A stretch of DNA of 18,424 bases. It comes from an uncultured Pseudomonadaceae bacterium. GTDB lineage: Bacteria; Pseudomonadota; Gammaproteobacteria; Pseudomonadales; Pseudomonadaceae. The stretch lies in the NCBI GenBank assembly GCA_947630465.1, contig CANRHT010000015.1:1-18424 (forward strand), given 5' to 3'. Position 1 is the stretch's first letter; each line of letters begins with the position of its first letter. Shown here piece after piece: positions 1 through 13,626 of the stretch. The position numbers were made by a program, and so were the translations under genes. The notes beneath the pieces are model-generated. The model searched no databases and was not told the DNA's origin. It saw only the letters and a list, made by a program, of their open reading frames with translations.

Positions 1-20
1 CTTTATTCTAGATTTCACTT
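1..20 (+). ncRNA. rnpB: Possible 3' end of RNase P RNA (partial)
   Basis: The first bases, ending in ATTTCACTT, resemble the 3' end of bacterial RNase P RNA, where a GGCTTA-like stretch leads into the 3' strand of helix P1 and a TTTCAC-type end. In Pseudomonas, rnpB is known to lie just upstream of mraZ, so the position fits. The 5' partner strand of P1 and the whole conserved core lie outside the window, so base pairing cannot be tested here. No clear terminator is visible after it. The 3' boundary is approximate. This is an inference from a very short match plus synteny. Confidence 0.35.
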
Positions 21-145
21 CAACTGTGTGGGCTAAGCTCGCGATCTGTATGCCTTTGTTTTGCAAGACTCATCGCTCGATATAAATCAAATAGGCTAAC
101 TGCGTCTAAGTTTAAGACTTATAACGCCTTTTCGCGGTTTATTGC
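21..145. other. Intergenic leader, no gene seen
   Basis: No credible coding region or strong hairpin is visible here on either strand. A TATAAA at 81-86 could be a -10 element, but the upstream candidates for a -35 (TTGCAA at 61-66 with a 14-base spacer, or TTGTTT at 56-61 with a 19-base spacer) are poor. I do not call a promoter here. Confidence 0.5.
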
Positions 146-175
146 TTGACGGTGGGTGGCTGTGATTTCTATAGT
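146..175 (+). promoter_or_regulatory. Putative sigma70 promoter of the dcw cluster (Pmra)
   Basis: TTGACG at 146-151 is a near-consensus -35 box. It is followed after 18 bases by TATAGT at 170-175, a good -10 box. Transcription would begin at about 181-184, some 65 bases before the mraZ start. It lies directly upstream of, and partly overlaps, the repeat array that I read as the MraZ operator, as expected for the autoregulated promoter of this cluster. The call rests on motif match and position only. Confidence 0.65.
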
Positions 176-211
176 GTACATAAGTGCCATTAAGTGGGGA
201 AAAGTGGGTTT
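172..211 (+). promoter_or_regulatory. Putative MraZ operator: 10-bp periodic repeats
   Basis: Four tandem decamers share AGTG at exact 10-base intervals (starting at 173, 183, 193 and 203). The last two contain TGGGG (195-199) and TGGGT (205-209) separated by 5 bases. This is the arrangement described for MraZ binding sites in Escherichia coli, which are TGGGN direct repeats with 5-base spacers. The first two units are degenerate (GTGTACA and GTGCCA cores). The array overlaps the -10 box and the expected transcription start, so bound MraZ would block initiation. The function is inferred from this match. Confidence 0.7.
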
Positions 212-247
212 TTCCATAGCGGTGCTGCATAATACAGGGGCACGCTA

Positions 248-703
248 GTGTTTCGCGGATCCAGTGCTATTAATCTTGACGCCAAAGGGCGCCTAGCGAT
301 GCCAAGTCGGTATCGAGAGGAGCTTGACGAGCGTTGCGAAGGTCAATTGGTGATTACCATTGATCTCGTTGATCCGTGCTTGTGTATTTATCCCTTAACT
401 GAGTGGGAGCGTATCGAAGCGCTACTCAGTAAGAAGTCATCCTTACACCCTGAAATGCGTCGCCTAAATCGCTTGCTGATTGGTAGCGCAGTGGATTTAG
501 AGCTTGATAGCAGTGGACGTTTATTGATCCCGATACGTTTGCGCGAGCAGGCTGGGTTGACCAAGCAAGTGATGCTGGTCGGGCAATTAAATAAGTTTCA
601 GTTGTGGGATGAAGCGCAGTGGAATGAATTGATCCGCGCTGATCTTAAAGATATTCAAAGTTGTGATGCCCTATCCGAAGAATTAATGAACCTGGTCCTA
701 TAA
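248..703 (+). CDS. mraZ: Transcriptional regulator MraZ
   Basis: This is the first gene of the dcw cluster, 151 residues, the usual length for MraZ. It has two tandem SpoVT/AbrB-like halves, each with the family's DxxxR motif: D11-R15 near the N-terminus and D87-R91 in the second half. In E. coli MraZ forms a ring oligomer, binds TGGGN repeats upstream of its own gene and represses the cluster. It also influences RsmH, the neighbouring product. The start is a GTG at 248, preceded by AGGGG at about 236-240 with suitable spacing, and the N-terminus MFRGSS matches the family. The matching repeats at 172-211 support autoregulation here. The gene ends 5 bases before rsmH. Confidence 0.96.
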   Translation: MFRGSSAINLDAKGRLAMPSRYREELDERCEGQLVITIDLVDPCLCIYPLTEWERIEALLSKKSSLHPEMRRLNRLLIGSAVDLELDSSGRLLIPIRLREQAGLTKQVMLVGQLNKFQLWDEAQWNELIRADLKDIQSCDALSEELMNLVL

Positions 704-708
704 ATATT

Positions 709-1646
709 ATGAGCGAAGCCTTAAGTCACATCACCGTATTGCTTGACGAGGCGGTTAGTGCCCTCGCGGTACGTCCGGCTGGCTGTTACGTGGACGGCAC
801 TTTTGGTCGTGGTGGACACAGTCGGCTGGTGCTGCAACAGCTCGACAGCGCTGGGCAGTTGCTCGGCTTTGATAAAGATCCGCTGGCTATTGCGACAGGG
901 CTGGAGTTACAGCAGCAGGATGCACGTTTTTCTATTGTGCAGCGCAGTTTTGCTGAGATGGATGCCGAACTACAGCAACGTCAATTGTTTACTCAAGTTG
1001 ATGGTGTGCTGCTGGATCTGGGCGTGTCGTCGCCACAGATTGATGATGGTGAGCGTGGCTTCAGCTTTATGCATGATGGCCCGCTTGATATGCGCATGAA
1101 TCCTGATGAGGGTATCAGTGCCGCGCAGTGGGTGGCGCACGTCAGTGCCGAAGAGATGGCGCGCGTATTTAAAGAGTATGGCGAAGAACGTTTTGCTAAG
1201 CGTATGGCCAATGCCGTGGTAGCGCGTCGTGCCATTGAGCCTTTTACTCGTACCGCTGATTTAGCTGCCGTTCTCACTGAAGCCAATCCCGCTTGGGAAA
1301 AAGGTAAGAATCCTGCGACGCGTGCTTTCCAAGGCATGCGCATTCATCTCAATAATGAATTAACGGATTTAGAAAAAGGCTTAGAGGCCGCACTGGCTGC
1401 GCTTAAAGTCGGCGGCCGTTTAGTGGTGATCAGTTTCCATTCGCTGGAAGATCGCATCGTCAAACAATTTATGCGCCGCTTAGCCAAAGGCGAGGCTGAT
1501 CAGTTACCGCGTCATTTGCCCATTATTCCGGAAAAGTTTGACCCTATTATTAAGCTGATTGGTAAGCCGCAATATGCCAGTGCTGAGGAATTAAAGGCCA
1601 ACCCGCGTGCGCGCAGTGCTGTGATGCGTGTGGCGGAGAAGTTGCG

Positions 1647-1650
<4 letters not shown>
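709..1650 (+). CDS. rsmH: 16S rRNA m4C1402 methyltransferase RsmH
   Basis: RsmH (formerly MraW) N4-methylates C1402 of 16S rRNA in the decoding centre, using S-adenosylmethionine. At 313 residues it has the normal length. Visible family signatures are the SAM-binding loop GTFGRGGHS at about 30-38, the [10 protein letters not shown] segment, [14 protein letters not shown], and the late [11 protein letters not shown] motif. The ATG at 709 follows the mraZ stop by 5 bases, and I see no good ribosome binding site before it, so it probably depends on translational coupling with mraZ. The N-terminus ([10 protein letters not shown]) aligns with Pseudomonas homologues, which supports this start. Its TGA stop overlaps the TTG start of ftsL. 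Confidence 0.97.
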
Positions 1651-3684
<2,034 letters not shown>

Positions 3685-3685
<1 letters not shown>

Positions 3686-5154
3686 TGGCGATGCCACTGA
3701 ATAAATTATTTGTGCAGGCTGCAAGTTCAACTTTAATTCGCGAACTCACATTGGACAGTCGGCATGTGCGTCCCGGTGATTTGTTCCTCGCGGTCGAAGG
3801 CTATCAGCAAGATGGTCGCGCTTATATTGGTGATGCCATTGCGCGTGGCGCTGCCGCGGTGATCTATGAGGCTGGCAATGCTTTACCGATGCATGACAGC
3901 GAAGCCTTGCTGATTCCTGTGCACAATTTACAAGCGCAAGTCTCTGAGATTGCTGGGCGATTTTATGGTGAGCCCAGTCGCGGTCTGCGCGTGGTGGCGG
4001 TCACCGGCACCAATGGCAAAACCAGCGTGACCCAGTTATTGGCGCAAGCCTCAGATTTATTAAGTCAGCCCTGTGGTTTGATCGGTACGCTGGGCAGTGG
4101 CTTTCACGGTCACTTAGTCAAAGGTGACTACACCACGCCCGATCCCTTGTCAGTGCAAGCGACTTTGGCCAATTTAAAAAATGCTGGCGCTAAAGTTGTA
4201 GCAATGGAAGTCTCGTCGCATGGCTTAGCGCAACATCGCATCAGTGCGGTAAAAGTTGCGGTAGCAGTATTGACCAACTTGAGCCGTGATCATCTGGATT
4301 ACCATGGCTCAATGGCCGCTTATGCCGAGGCTAAAGCCAGTTTGTTTAGCTGGCCTGATCTGCGAACGGCGGTGTTAAATCTTGATGATGCTTTTGGGTG
4401 TGAATTGCTGGCGCGCAACAGTGCGGCACAAGTGCTGACTTACAGTTTAGACGACAGCAGCGCTAGTATTTATTGTCGCAATATCCGTTTTACACACAGC
4501 GGTATTCAAGCCGAAGTAGTGACGGCGCATGGTGAAGGTAATTTATCCAGTCCACTGATTGGACGTTTTAATTTAAGCAATCTGCTGGCAGTGATCGGTG
4601 CTTTATTAGGTTTGGGGCATTCCCTGGAACAAATTTTAACTGTGCTACCGCAGGTGCAAGGCCCAGCCGGACGTATGCAAGTGCTCGGTGGCGAACAACA
4701 GCCGCTCGTGGTGGTTGATTATGCCCACACGCCTGATGCACTTGAGCAAGTGCTCACAGCGCTGCGTCCGCATGTGACAGGTACAGGTCGCTTGGTCTGC
4801 GTGTTTGGCTGTGGTGGTGAGCGTGATAGTGGCAAGCGTCCGTTGATGGCCGAAGTGGTCGAGCGTTTAGCCGATGTTGCGCTAGTGACTGACGACAACC
4901 CGCGTGGCGAAGATGCTGCGGCAATTCGCGCGCAGGTTTTGGCTGGTTTTAGCGCGACTGCGGCTGTCACTGAAGTTGCTGATCGTGCGGCGGCTATCGC
5001 CCAGAGTATTGCGCAAGCGCAGCCCGGTGATGTGATTGTCTTGGCGGGTAAAGGTCATGAGGACTATCAAGAAATCAACCAGCAGCGCCAGCACTTTTCT
5101 GATCTTGAGCAGGCACAGCAGGCATTAGCTGTATGGCAGGTGGCCGATGTTTAA
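3685..5154 (+). CDS. murE: UDP-MurNAc-L-Ala-D-Glu:meso-DAP ligase MurE
   Basis: MurE adds the third residue of the stem peptide in the cytoplasm, using ATP. The 489 residues carry the P-loop GTNGKT at 108-113, the lysine expected to be carbamylated (K217 in EAKASL), and the DNPR motif at 404-407. DNPR marks specificity for meso-diaminopimelate rather than lysine, as expected for a Gram-negative. The ATG at 3685 overlaps the ftsI stop as TAATG and has an excellent AGGAGGG at 3670-3676. A second ATG two codons later is less well spaced. The gene overlaps murF by 8 bases. Confidence 0.97.
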
Positions 5155-6523
5155 ACCCTTGCGATTAAGCCAATTACTGCAGCCGTTGCAGGCGCAGTTA
5201 ACCGGTGCTGATGTTGAATTTAGTACGCTCAGTACTGATAGCCGCAAAGCCTGTGCTGGACAGCTTTTTTTAGCCCTGCGCGGTGACTTTTTTGATGGCC
5301 ACAGTTATTTAGCTGATGTGGCTAAACGCGGCGCAGTGGCTGCGGTTGTGGAGCAGATTGATCCAACAGTGCATATCCCACAACTGCTGGTGGCTGATAC
5401 GCGTATAGCGTTGGGGCAGATTGCGGCGCTGAATCGCCAGCAGTTTAACGGTCAGACCGTTGCAGTGACGGGTTCGAGTGGCAAAACCACTGTCAAAGAA
5501 ATGCTGGCCAGTATCTGCCGTTGTGCATTGGGTGAGACCGCCGTATTAGCCACACGCGGCAATTTAAATAATGAACTGGGTGTGCCTTTTACTTTGCTGG
5601 AACTCAACGCGCAGCACCGTGCTGCGGTGATTGAACTGGGAGCATCCCGTCCGGGGGAAATCGCTTATACCGCCGCCTTAGTACAGCCCATGGTGGCGGT
5701 TATCAGTAACGCGGGTATGGCGCATGCCGGTGAGTTTGGTGGTCCTGAGCATATTATTTTAGCTAAAGGCGAAATTTTAGATGGTTTAGGTGCCGAGCAC
5801 ACGGCGGTGCTTAACCTCGACGATGCGGCCTTTGCTCAGTGGCAGGCACGTAATAGTGTTTGTAAAGTCCTCAGCTTTTCGATCAGCAATTCAGCGGCTG
5901 ATCTGTATGCCTGTGCGATAAGCAGCAATGCGCAGGGACGTATGGGCTTTAATTTACAAGGTGCGGCCGGCGAGTGTTTTATTCAGCTGGCGGTACTTGG
6001 CTTGCATAACGTCAGTAATGCATTAGCCGCGGCAGCTGCAGCCCATGCGCTAGGTCTGCCTTTGCAGGCCATTCAGCAGGGCTTAGAAGGCATGAGTGCT
6101 ATTTCTGGGCGCAGCGTCGTGTATGAGTGCGCCAATCATGTGCAAATCATTGATGACAGCTACAACGCTAATCCAGCCTCAATTCGTGCCGCCATTGATG
6201 TACTGCAGAATATGCCCGGTCAGCGTGTTTTAGTGCTGGGTGATATGGGTGAGCTCGGCGCTTGGGCGCAGCAAGAACACGCGGCGATGGGTCACTATGC
6301 GACGGGCAAAGTGGATGCATTATTTGCAGTTGGCCCATTGATGCAGCACGCCGTTACAGAATTTTCCGGGGTATCTGGGCACTTTTGCCAGCAAAGCAGT
6401 CTGATCGAGACATTGCTGGCTCAAGTCAGTGGTCCGGCAACACTTTTAATCAAAGGCTCACGCGGCGCAGCAATGGAAAACGTTGTTAAAGCATTGCGTA
6501 CAGGTTTAGGGGAAACACTTTAA
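5147..6523 (+). CDS. murF: UDP-MurNAc-tripeptide:D-Ala-D-Ala ligase MurF
   Basis: MurF is the last cytoplasmic Mur ligase. It joins the dipeptide made by Ddl (encoded downstream) to UDP-MurNAc-tripeptide to give the pentapeptide. The 458 residues show the N-terminal substrate domain ([16 protein letters not shown], about 29-44), the ATP-binding GSSGKTT at 109-115, the central [11 protein letters not shown] block, the HNVSNALAA motif and DDSYNANP at 336-343. The ATG at 5147 lies within the end of murE (8-base overlap in a different frame), so translation is probably coupled. The TAA stop overlaps the mraY ATG by one base. Confidence 0.97.
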   Translation: MFKPLRLSQLLQPLQAQLTGADVEFSTLSTDSRKACAGQLFLALRGDFFDGHSYLADVAKRGAVAAVVEQIDPTVHIPQLLVADTRIALGQIAALNRQQFNGQTVAVTGSSGKTTVKEMLASICRCALGETAVLATRGNLNNELGVPFTLLELNAQHRAAVIELGASRPGEIAYTAALVQPMVAVISNAGMAHAGEFGGPEHIILAKGEILDGLGAEHTAVLNLDDAAFAQWQARNSVCKVLSFSISNSAADLYACAISSNAQGRMGFNLQGAAGECFIQLAVLGLHNVSNALAAAAAAHALGLPLQAIQQGLEGMSAISGRSVVYECANHVQIIDDSYNANPASIRAAIDVLQNMPGQRVLVLGDMGELGAWAQQEHAAMGHYATGKVDALFAVGPLMQHAVTEFSGVSGHFCQQSSLIETLLAQVSGPATLLIKGSRGAAMENVVKALRTGLGETL

Positions 6524-7605
6524 TGTTACTTTTATTGGCGGAGTATCTACAGCAGTACTACAAAGGCTTTGCAGTCTTTCAGTACTTGACTCTGCGCGGC
6601 GTATTTGGCGTGCTCACCGCCTTGGTGATGTCGCTGTGGTTGGGTCCGAAAATGATTCGCACCTTACGTAATTTACAGATTGGCCAGTCGGTGCGTACGG
6701 ATGGCCCGCAGTCTCACTTGTCTAAATCGGGCACGCCAACCATGGGTGGTGCACTGATTTTAGCGTCAATCACTATCAGTACCTTGCTTTGGGCTGATCT
6801 GAGTAATCGCTATGTGTGGGTGGTATTGCTGGTTACGCTGCTGTTTGGTGCCATTGGTTGGGTGGATGACTACCGCAAAGTCGTGGAGAAAAACTCACGT
6901 GGCTTACCGGGGCGTTGGAAGTATTTTTGGCAGTCAGTCTTTGGCCTGGCGGCGGCCGTAGTGCTCTATGTCACCGCACAATCGCCTGCAGAAACCGCCT
7001 TGATTGTGCCTTTCTTAAAAGACATCAGTATTCCGCTGGGTGCAGGTTTTATTGTACTCACCTATCTAGTCATTGTGGGCACCAGTAACGCGGTGAACTT
7101 GACCGATGGTCTCGATGGTTTAGCTATTTTGCCAACGGTGTTAGTCGGCGGTGCGCTGGGTATTTTTGCCTATGTGTCGGGTCATATCAGTTTTGCCCAG
7201 TACCTGTTTATTCCTTATGTACCGGGCGTGGGCGAGTTGATTGTGTTTTGTGGCGCTTTAGTCGGCGCAGGTTTAGGTTTTTTATGGTTCAACACCTATC
7301 CAGCCCAAATGTTTATGGGCGATGTGGGTGCGCTAGCGCTCGGTGCTGCCCTAGGTACTGTGGCGGTGATTGTGCGTCAAGAAATCGTGCTGTTTATTAT
7401 GGGCGGCGTGTTTGTGGTGGAAACTTTATCAGTAGTGATTCAAGTGGCTTCTTTTAAGTTAACCGGTAAGCGTGTGTTTCGTATGGCGCCGATTCACCAT
7501 CACTTTGAATTAAAAGGCTGGCCCGAGCCGCGCGTGATTGTGCGTTTCTGGATTATTACAGTTGTACTTGTATTGGTGGGACTTGCCACCTTGAAGCTTC
7601 GCTAA
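6523..7605 (+). CDS. mraY: Phospho-MurNAc-pentapeptide transferase MraY
   Basis: MraY transfers phospho-MurNAc-pentapeptide to undecaprenyl phosphate, forming lipid I on the inner face of the membrane. The 360 residues match the E. coli length and form a polytopic protein of about ten membrane segments. Signature residues are visible: DDYRK at 115-119, the [13 protein letters not shown] block at 189-201, the catalytic-site aspartate region MGDVG at 265-269, and the histidine triad 325-327 before the ELKGWPE segment. The ATG at 6523 overlaps the murF stop (TAATG) and is preceded by AGGGGA at 6508-6513. A 14-base gap separates it from my chosen murD start. Confidence 0.98.
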   Translation: MLLLLAEYLQQYYKGFAVFQYLTLRGVFGVLTALVMSLWLGPKMIRTLRNLQIGQSVRTDGPQSHLSKSGTPTMGGALILASITISTLLWADLSNRYVWVVLLVTLLFGAIGWVDDYRKVVEKNSRGLPGRWKYFWQSVFGLAAAVVLYVTAQSPAETALIVPFLKDISIPLGAGFIVLTYLVIVGTSNAVNLTDGLDGLAILPTVLVGGALGIFAYVSGHISFAQYLFIPYVPGVGELIVFCGALVGAGLGFLWFNTYPAQMFMGDVGALALGAALGTVAVIVRQEIVLFIMGGVFVVETLSVVIQVASFKLTGKRVFRMAPIHHHFELKGWPEPRVIVRFWIITVVLVLVGLATLKLR

Positions 7606-7619
7606 TTAAGGTGCAGAAC

Positions 7620-8954
7620 ATGGATCAGCAAACACAGGTCGTGGTTGGCCTGGGTAAAAGTGGCTTGTCATTGGTGCGTTTTTTAGCGCGCCACGGGCAG
7701 TCGTTTGCCGTGGCTGATAGCCGTGAAAATCCTCCTGAGCGAGCGACTGTGCAGCGTGAGTTTCCACAAGTGCCGCTTCACTGCGGACCGCTGTCGGCTG
7801 CGATGTTAAGTGGCGCGCAGGTGCTCTATGTCAGCCCTGGCTTAGCGCTCAGCACGCCTGCACTGCAGGCAGCGATTGCCAGTGGTGTGCGTATTTCGGG
7901 TGATATTGATCTGTTTGCGCAATATGCACAGGCACCTATTATTGCCATTACCGGCTCCAATGCAAAAAGCACTGTGACCACTTTAGTGGGGCAGATGTGT
8001 GCCGCCGCCGGTTTGAACGTAGCGATTGGCGGCAACTTAGGTGTGCCCGCTTTGGATCTGCTGGATGACGCTGTTGATGTGTATGTCATGGAGTTATCCA
8101 GTTTTCAGTTGGAAACCACAGCACATCTGCAGGCGCGGGTTGCGGTGAACCTTAATATCAGCGAAGACCATATGGATAGGTACGCCGACCTTAATGGTTA
8201 TATTGCGGCTAAACAGCGGGTGTTTCATCAGGCGCAAGCGGTAGTGATTAACCGCGATGACCCTGCGTCTTGGCCGTTGTCCATAGGCGACACTGCGAGC
8301 ATTAGTTTTGGTTTGTCTGAGCCTGCTGCGGGTGAGTTTGGCCTGCGCGAGCACGAAGGTGTCAGTTATTTAGCCTATGGCCAGCAATTGCTGCTGGCGG
8401 TCAGTCAGTTAAAGATTCGTGGCAGCCATAACCAAGCCAATGCGCTAGCGGCTTTAGCCTTGGGCGCATCCATTGATCTGCCGATGGCGGCGATGCTGTC
8501 GGCGTTGCAAGAGTTTCCCGGCCTTGAACACCGCTGTCAGTGGCTGCGGCAGGTGCAAGGTGTGGATTGGTATAACGACTCCAAGGCGACGAATGTCGGT
8601 GCAGCCTTAGCAGCGATTGAAGGCTTAGGTGCGGACAATAGCGGCAAATTAGTGCTGATCGCTGGTGGTGATGGCAAAGGCGCCGACTTTTCCAGCCTCA
8701 AACAGCCCGTCGCAGACTATTGTCGCGCTGTAATTGTGCTCGGACGTGATGCTGAGCGCCTTGCGCAAGCGATGGATCCGAGCGTATTGATTGAACGAGT
8801 GGCCCGCTTAGAAGACGCTGTATCCGCTGCCGCACGTTTAGCAGAAGTCGGCGACAGCGTTTTATTAGCACCGGCCTGCGCCAGCTTGGATATGTTTAAT
8901 AGCTTTGAGCAGCGTGGCGAGCTTTTTGCCCAAGCTGTTGCGAGGCTGGTATGA
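7620..8954 (+). CDS. murD: UDP-MurNAc-L-Ala:D-Glu ligase MurD
   Basis: MurD adds D-glutamate to UDP-MurNAc-L-Ala in the cytoplasm, using ATP. Numbered from this start the protein has 444 residues. It has the N-terminal UDP-binding VVGLGKSG, the YVSPGL segment, the P-loop GSNAKST at 112-118, the SEDHMDRY block, and DSKATNVGAALAA in the C-terminal domain. I chose the ATG at 7620 because AAGG at 7608-7611 is well spaced before it and the N-terminus then reaches the nucleotide-binding strand as in relatives. A GTG at 7611 in the same frame would add three residues but has no ribosome binding site. The stop overlaps the ftsW start as ATGA. Confidence 0.95.
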   Translation: MDQQTQVVVGLGKSGLSLVRFLARHGQSFAVADSRENPPERATVQREFPQVPLHCGPLSAAMLSGAQVLYVSPGLALSTPALQAAIASGVRISGDIDLFAQYAQAPIIAITGSNAKSTVTTLVGQMCAAAGLNVAIGGNLGVPALDLLDDAVDVYVMELSSFQLETTAHLQARVAVNLNISEDHMDRYADLNGYIAAKQRVFHQAQAVVINRDDPASWPLSIGDTASISFGLSEPAAGEFGLREHEGVSYLAYGQQLLLAVSQLKIRGSHNQANALAALALGASIDLPMAAMLSALQEFPGLEHRCQWLRQVQGVDWYNDSKATNVGAALAAIEGLGADNSGKLVLIAGGDGKGADFSSLKQPVADYCRAVIVLGRDAERLAQAMDPSVLIERVARLEDAVSAAARLAEVGDSVLLAPACASLDMFNSFEQRGELFAQAVARLV

Positions 8955-10183
8955 ATATTATTTCTTATCTGCGTGAGAAACTGGCCTTACCCTCGCCTTG
9001 GCGTCATAACGGCCGAGTGGATATTGACTTTCCAATGTTAGTCGCCTGTGTGCTGCTGATGGGCATTGGTTTGGTGATGATTGCTTCAGCCTCTTCGGCG
9101 GTGGCCTATACCAATACCGGCAATACCTTTCATTATTTTGGTCGGCATATGATCTATATCTGTGTCGCTCTGGCGGCGGGTTGGATTACGTTGCTGATTC
9201 CTATATCAGAGTGGCAGCGCTACAGCGGTTGGCTGCTATTGATCGCCTTTGCCGTATTGATTTTAGTGTTGATTCCGGGAATCGGCCGTGAAGTGAACGG
9301 TTCGCGGCGCTGGATCGGTTTTAGTGGATTGAACGTGCAGCCCTCGGAGTTGGCTAAGTTGTTTATGGTGATCTTTCTCGCTGGCTTTTTAGTGCGCCGC
9401 AAGCAAGAGGTTAAGCAGCGTTTGCGCGGCTTGGTTAAGCCGCTGTTTCTAGCGCTGATGATGGCGGGCTTATTAATCAAAGAGCCTGATTACGGTGCGG
9501 CTGTAGTGATGATGGGCAGTGTGGTGGTGATGCTGTATCTGGCGGGTGTCAGCTTAGTGTTATCGCTGCCGCTGCTGGGATTGCTATTGTTAGGTCTGTA
9601 CTACTTTGTTGGTTTTGAAGCCTACCATATGGCGCGCTTTACCAGTTTTACTGACCCATGGGGCGACCAATACGGCTCGGGTTACCAGTTGACTCAGGCA
9701 TTGATTGCTTTTGGCCGTGGTGAATGGGTGGGCTTAGGTTTAGGTAATAGTATCCAAAAGCAGTTTTTCTTACCGGAAGCGCATACCGACTTTGTGTTTT
9801 CTGTGCTGGCTGAAGAACTGGGCATGATTGGTGCGCTTACTACTTTAGCGCTTTTTGTCTTTGTCAGTGTGCGCGCGTTGTGGATTGGCGTATGGGCTGA
9901 GCGCGCTAAACAATATTATGCCGCTTATGTTGCCTATGGTTTGGCGTTGCTGTGGATTGCTCAGGTGGTGATTAATCTTGGGGTGAACATCGGCCTGTTG
10001 CCCACCAAAGGCTTAACATTGCCCTTTATCAGCTACGGTGGTAGTTCTTTAGTAGTGTGCTGCGTCAGTTTGGCGATTTTATTGCGTATTGAGTGGGAAC
10101 GACGCACTTTATTGTTGTCTGATAAGACGATGACGAAGGCGCAAATCGCACGTATGGCAAAAGGGGTGCGCGATGCGCGGTAA
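8951..10183 (+). CDS. ftsW: Septal peptidoglycan glycosyltransferase FtsW
   Basis: FtsW is a SEDS-family membrane enzyme that polymerises lipid II into glycan strands at the septum, as the partner of FtsI. The 410 residues form a polytopic protein of about ten membrane segments. SEDS signatures are present: NGSRRWIGF with a following QPSELAK (about 116-136), the conserved PEAHTDF with the presumed catalytic aspartate D280, and the late GLTLPFISYGGSS at 354-366. The cytoplasmic C-terminus is basic. The ATG at 8951 overlaps the murD stop, with GAGG at about 8942-8945 upstream. The gene overlaps murG by 11 bases. Confidence 0.97.
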   Translation: MNIISYLREKLALPSPWRHNGRVDIDFPMLVACVLLMGIGLVMIASASSAVAYTNTGNTFHYFGRHMIYICVALAAGWITLLIPISEWQRYSGWLLLIAFAVLILVLIPGIGREVNGSRRWIGFSGLNVQPSELAKLFMVIFLAGFLVRRKQEVKQRLRGLVKPLFLALMMAGLLIKEPDYGAAVVMMGSVVVMLYLAGVSLVLSLPLLGLLLLGLYYFVGFEAYHMARFTSFTDPWGDQYGSGYQLTQALIAFGRGEWVGLGLGNSIQKQFFLPEAHTDFVFSVLAEELGMIGALTTLALFVFVSVRALWIGVWAERAKQYYAAYVAYGLALLWIAQVVINLGVNIGLLPTKGLTLPFISYGGSSLVVCCVSLAILLRIEWERRTLLLSDKTMTKAQIARMAKGVRDAR

Positions 10184-11235
10184 TATTTTAATTATGGCAG
10201 CGGGCACTGGCGGCCACGTTTTTCCAGCACTGGCTTGTGCTGAAGAATTTCGTGCGCGCGGTTATCAAGTGCATTGGCTGGGTGCCGGACGCGGTATTGA
10301 AAACGAATTGGTGCCGCAAGCGGGTTTTACCCTACACACCTTAAAAGTTGATGGCTTGCGTGGTAAAGGTGTTCGCTCATTGTTGAGCGCACCCTTTAAG
10401 TTGCTGGCAGCGTTATGGCAAGCCAAGCGTTTGATGCGTGAGTTAAAGCCGATTTGTGTTTTAGGAATGGGCGGTTACGTATCAGGTCCAGGTGGTTTGG
10501 CGGCAAAGCTGGCTGGGGTGCCCTTGGTGATTCATGAGCAAAACGCTATTGCCGGCACAGCGAACAGCACTTTGGCGATGTTTGCGACGCGTATTTGCGA
10601 GGCTTTCCCTAACACCTTTAAGCAACGCAAAAACTGTATTACCACAGGTAATCCTGTGCGTGAATCGTTGTTTTTAGCCACACCGCGTAATGGCTTGCAG
10701 CAGCGTCCGGTTAATCTGTTAGTGCTCGGTGGCAGCTTAGGTGCCGAACCCTTGAATAAACTAGTGCCTGCCGCATTGGCGATCATTCCAGCCGCACTGC
10801 GTCCGCATATCACCCATCAAGCGGGCCGCAATAATGATGACAGCGCGCGTGAACGTTATCAAACTGTTGGCGTTGAAGCGCAGGTGATGCCGTTTATTAC
10901 CGATATGGCACGCGCTTACGGTTGGGCCGATTTAGTGATTTGCCGCGCTGGCGCTTTAACAATCAGTGAGTTGGCAGCAGCGGGTTTAGCGTCTTTTTTA
11001 ATACCGCTGCCGCATGCCATTGATGATCACCAAACTCGTAACGCAGAATTTTTGGCTCAGCAAGGCGCAGCTGTCTTGTTGCCGCAACATGCTACTGATG
11101 CAGAGGGTTTAGCTGCACAGTTAACTGAGGTATTGATGGACACACAACGCATTAAAACCATGGGTGAACAGGCGCGCCTTTTAGCGCAGCCCGACGCAAC
11201 ACAGCAAGTTATCGCTGTCTGTTTGGAGGTGGCAC

Positions 11236-11243
<8 letters not shown>
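10173..11243 (+). CDS. murG: Lipid II-forming GlcNAc transferase MurG
   Basis: MurG transfers GlcNAc from UDP-GlcNAc to lipid I, giving lipid II on the cytoplasmic face of the membrane. It is a GT28-family GT-B fold enzyme of normal length (356 residues). The glycine-rich GTGGH lies at 11-15, [10 protein letters not shown] at about 99-108, HEQNAIAG at 121-128, GGSLGA at 186-191, the donor-binding [15 protein letters not shown] at 257-271 and [11 protein letters not shown] at 281-291. The ATG at 10173 lies inside the end of ftsW and has an AAGGGG ribosome binding site about 7 bases upstream. It overlaps murC by 8 bases. Confidence 0.97.
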
Positions 11244-13622
<2,379 letters not shown>

Positions 13623-13626
13623 CGGT

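Noticed and set aside
121..140. Possible hairpin around AACGCC and GCGGTT before the promoter
   Set aside because: Pairing needs a bulge and leaves only about five base pairs with no T-run, too weak to call a terminator.
743..1099. Open frame on the + strand inside rsmH
   Set aside because: It is out of frame with a clearly identified RsmH and has a cysteine- and tryptophan-rich composition without a domain.
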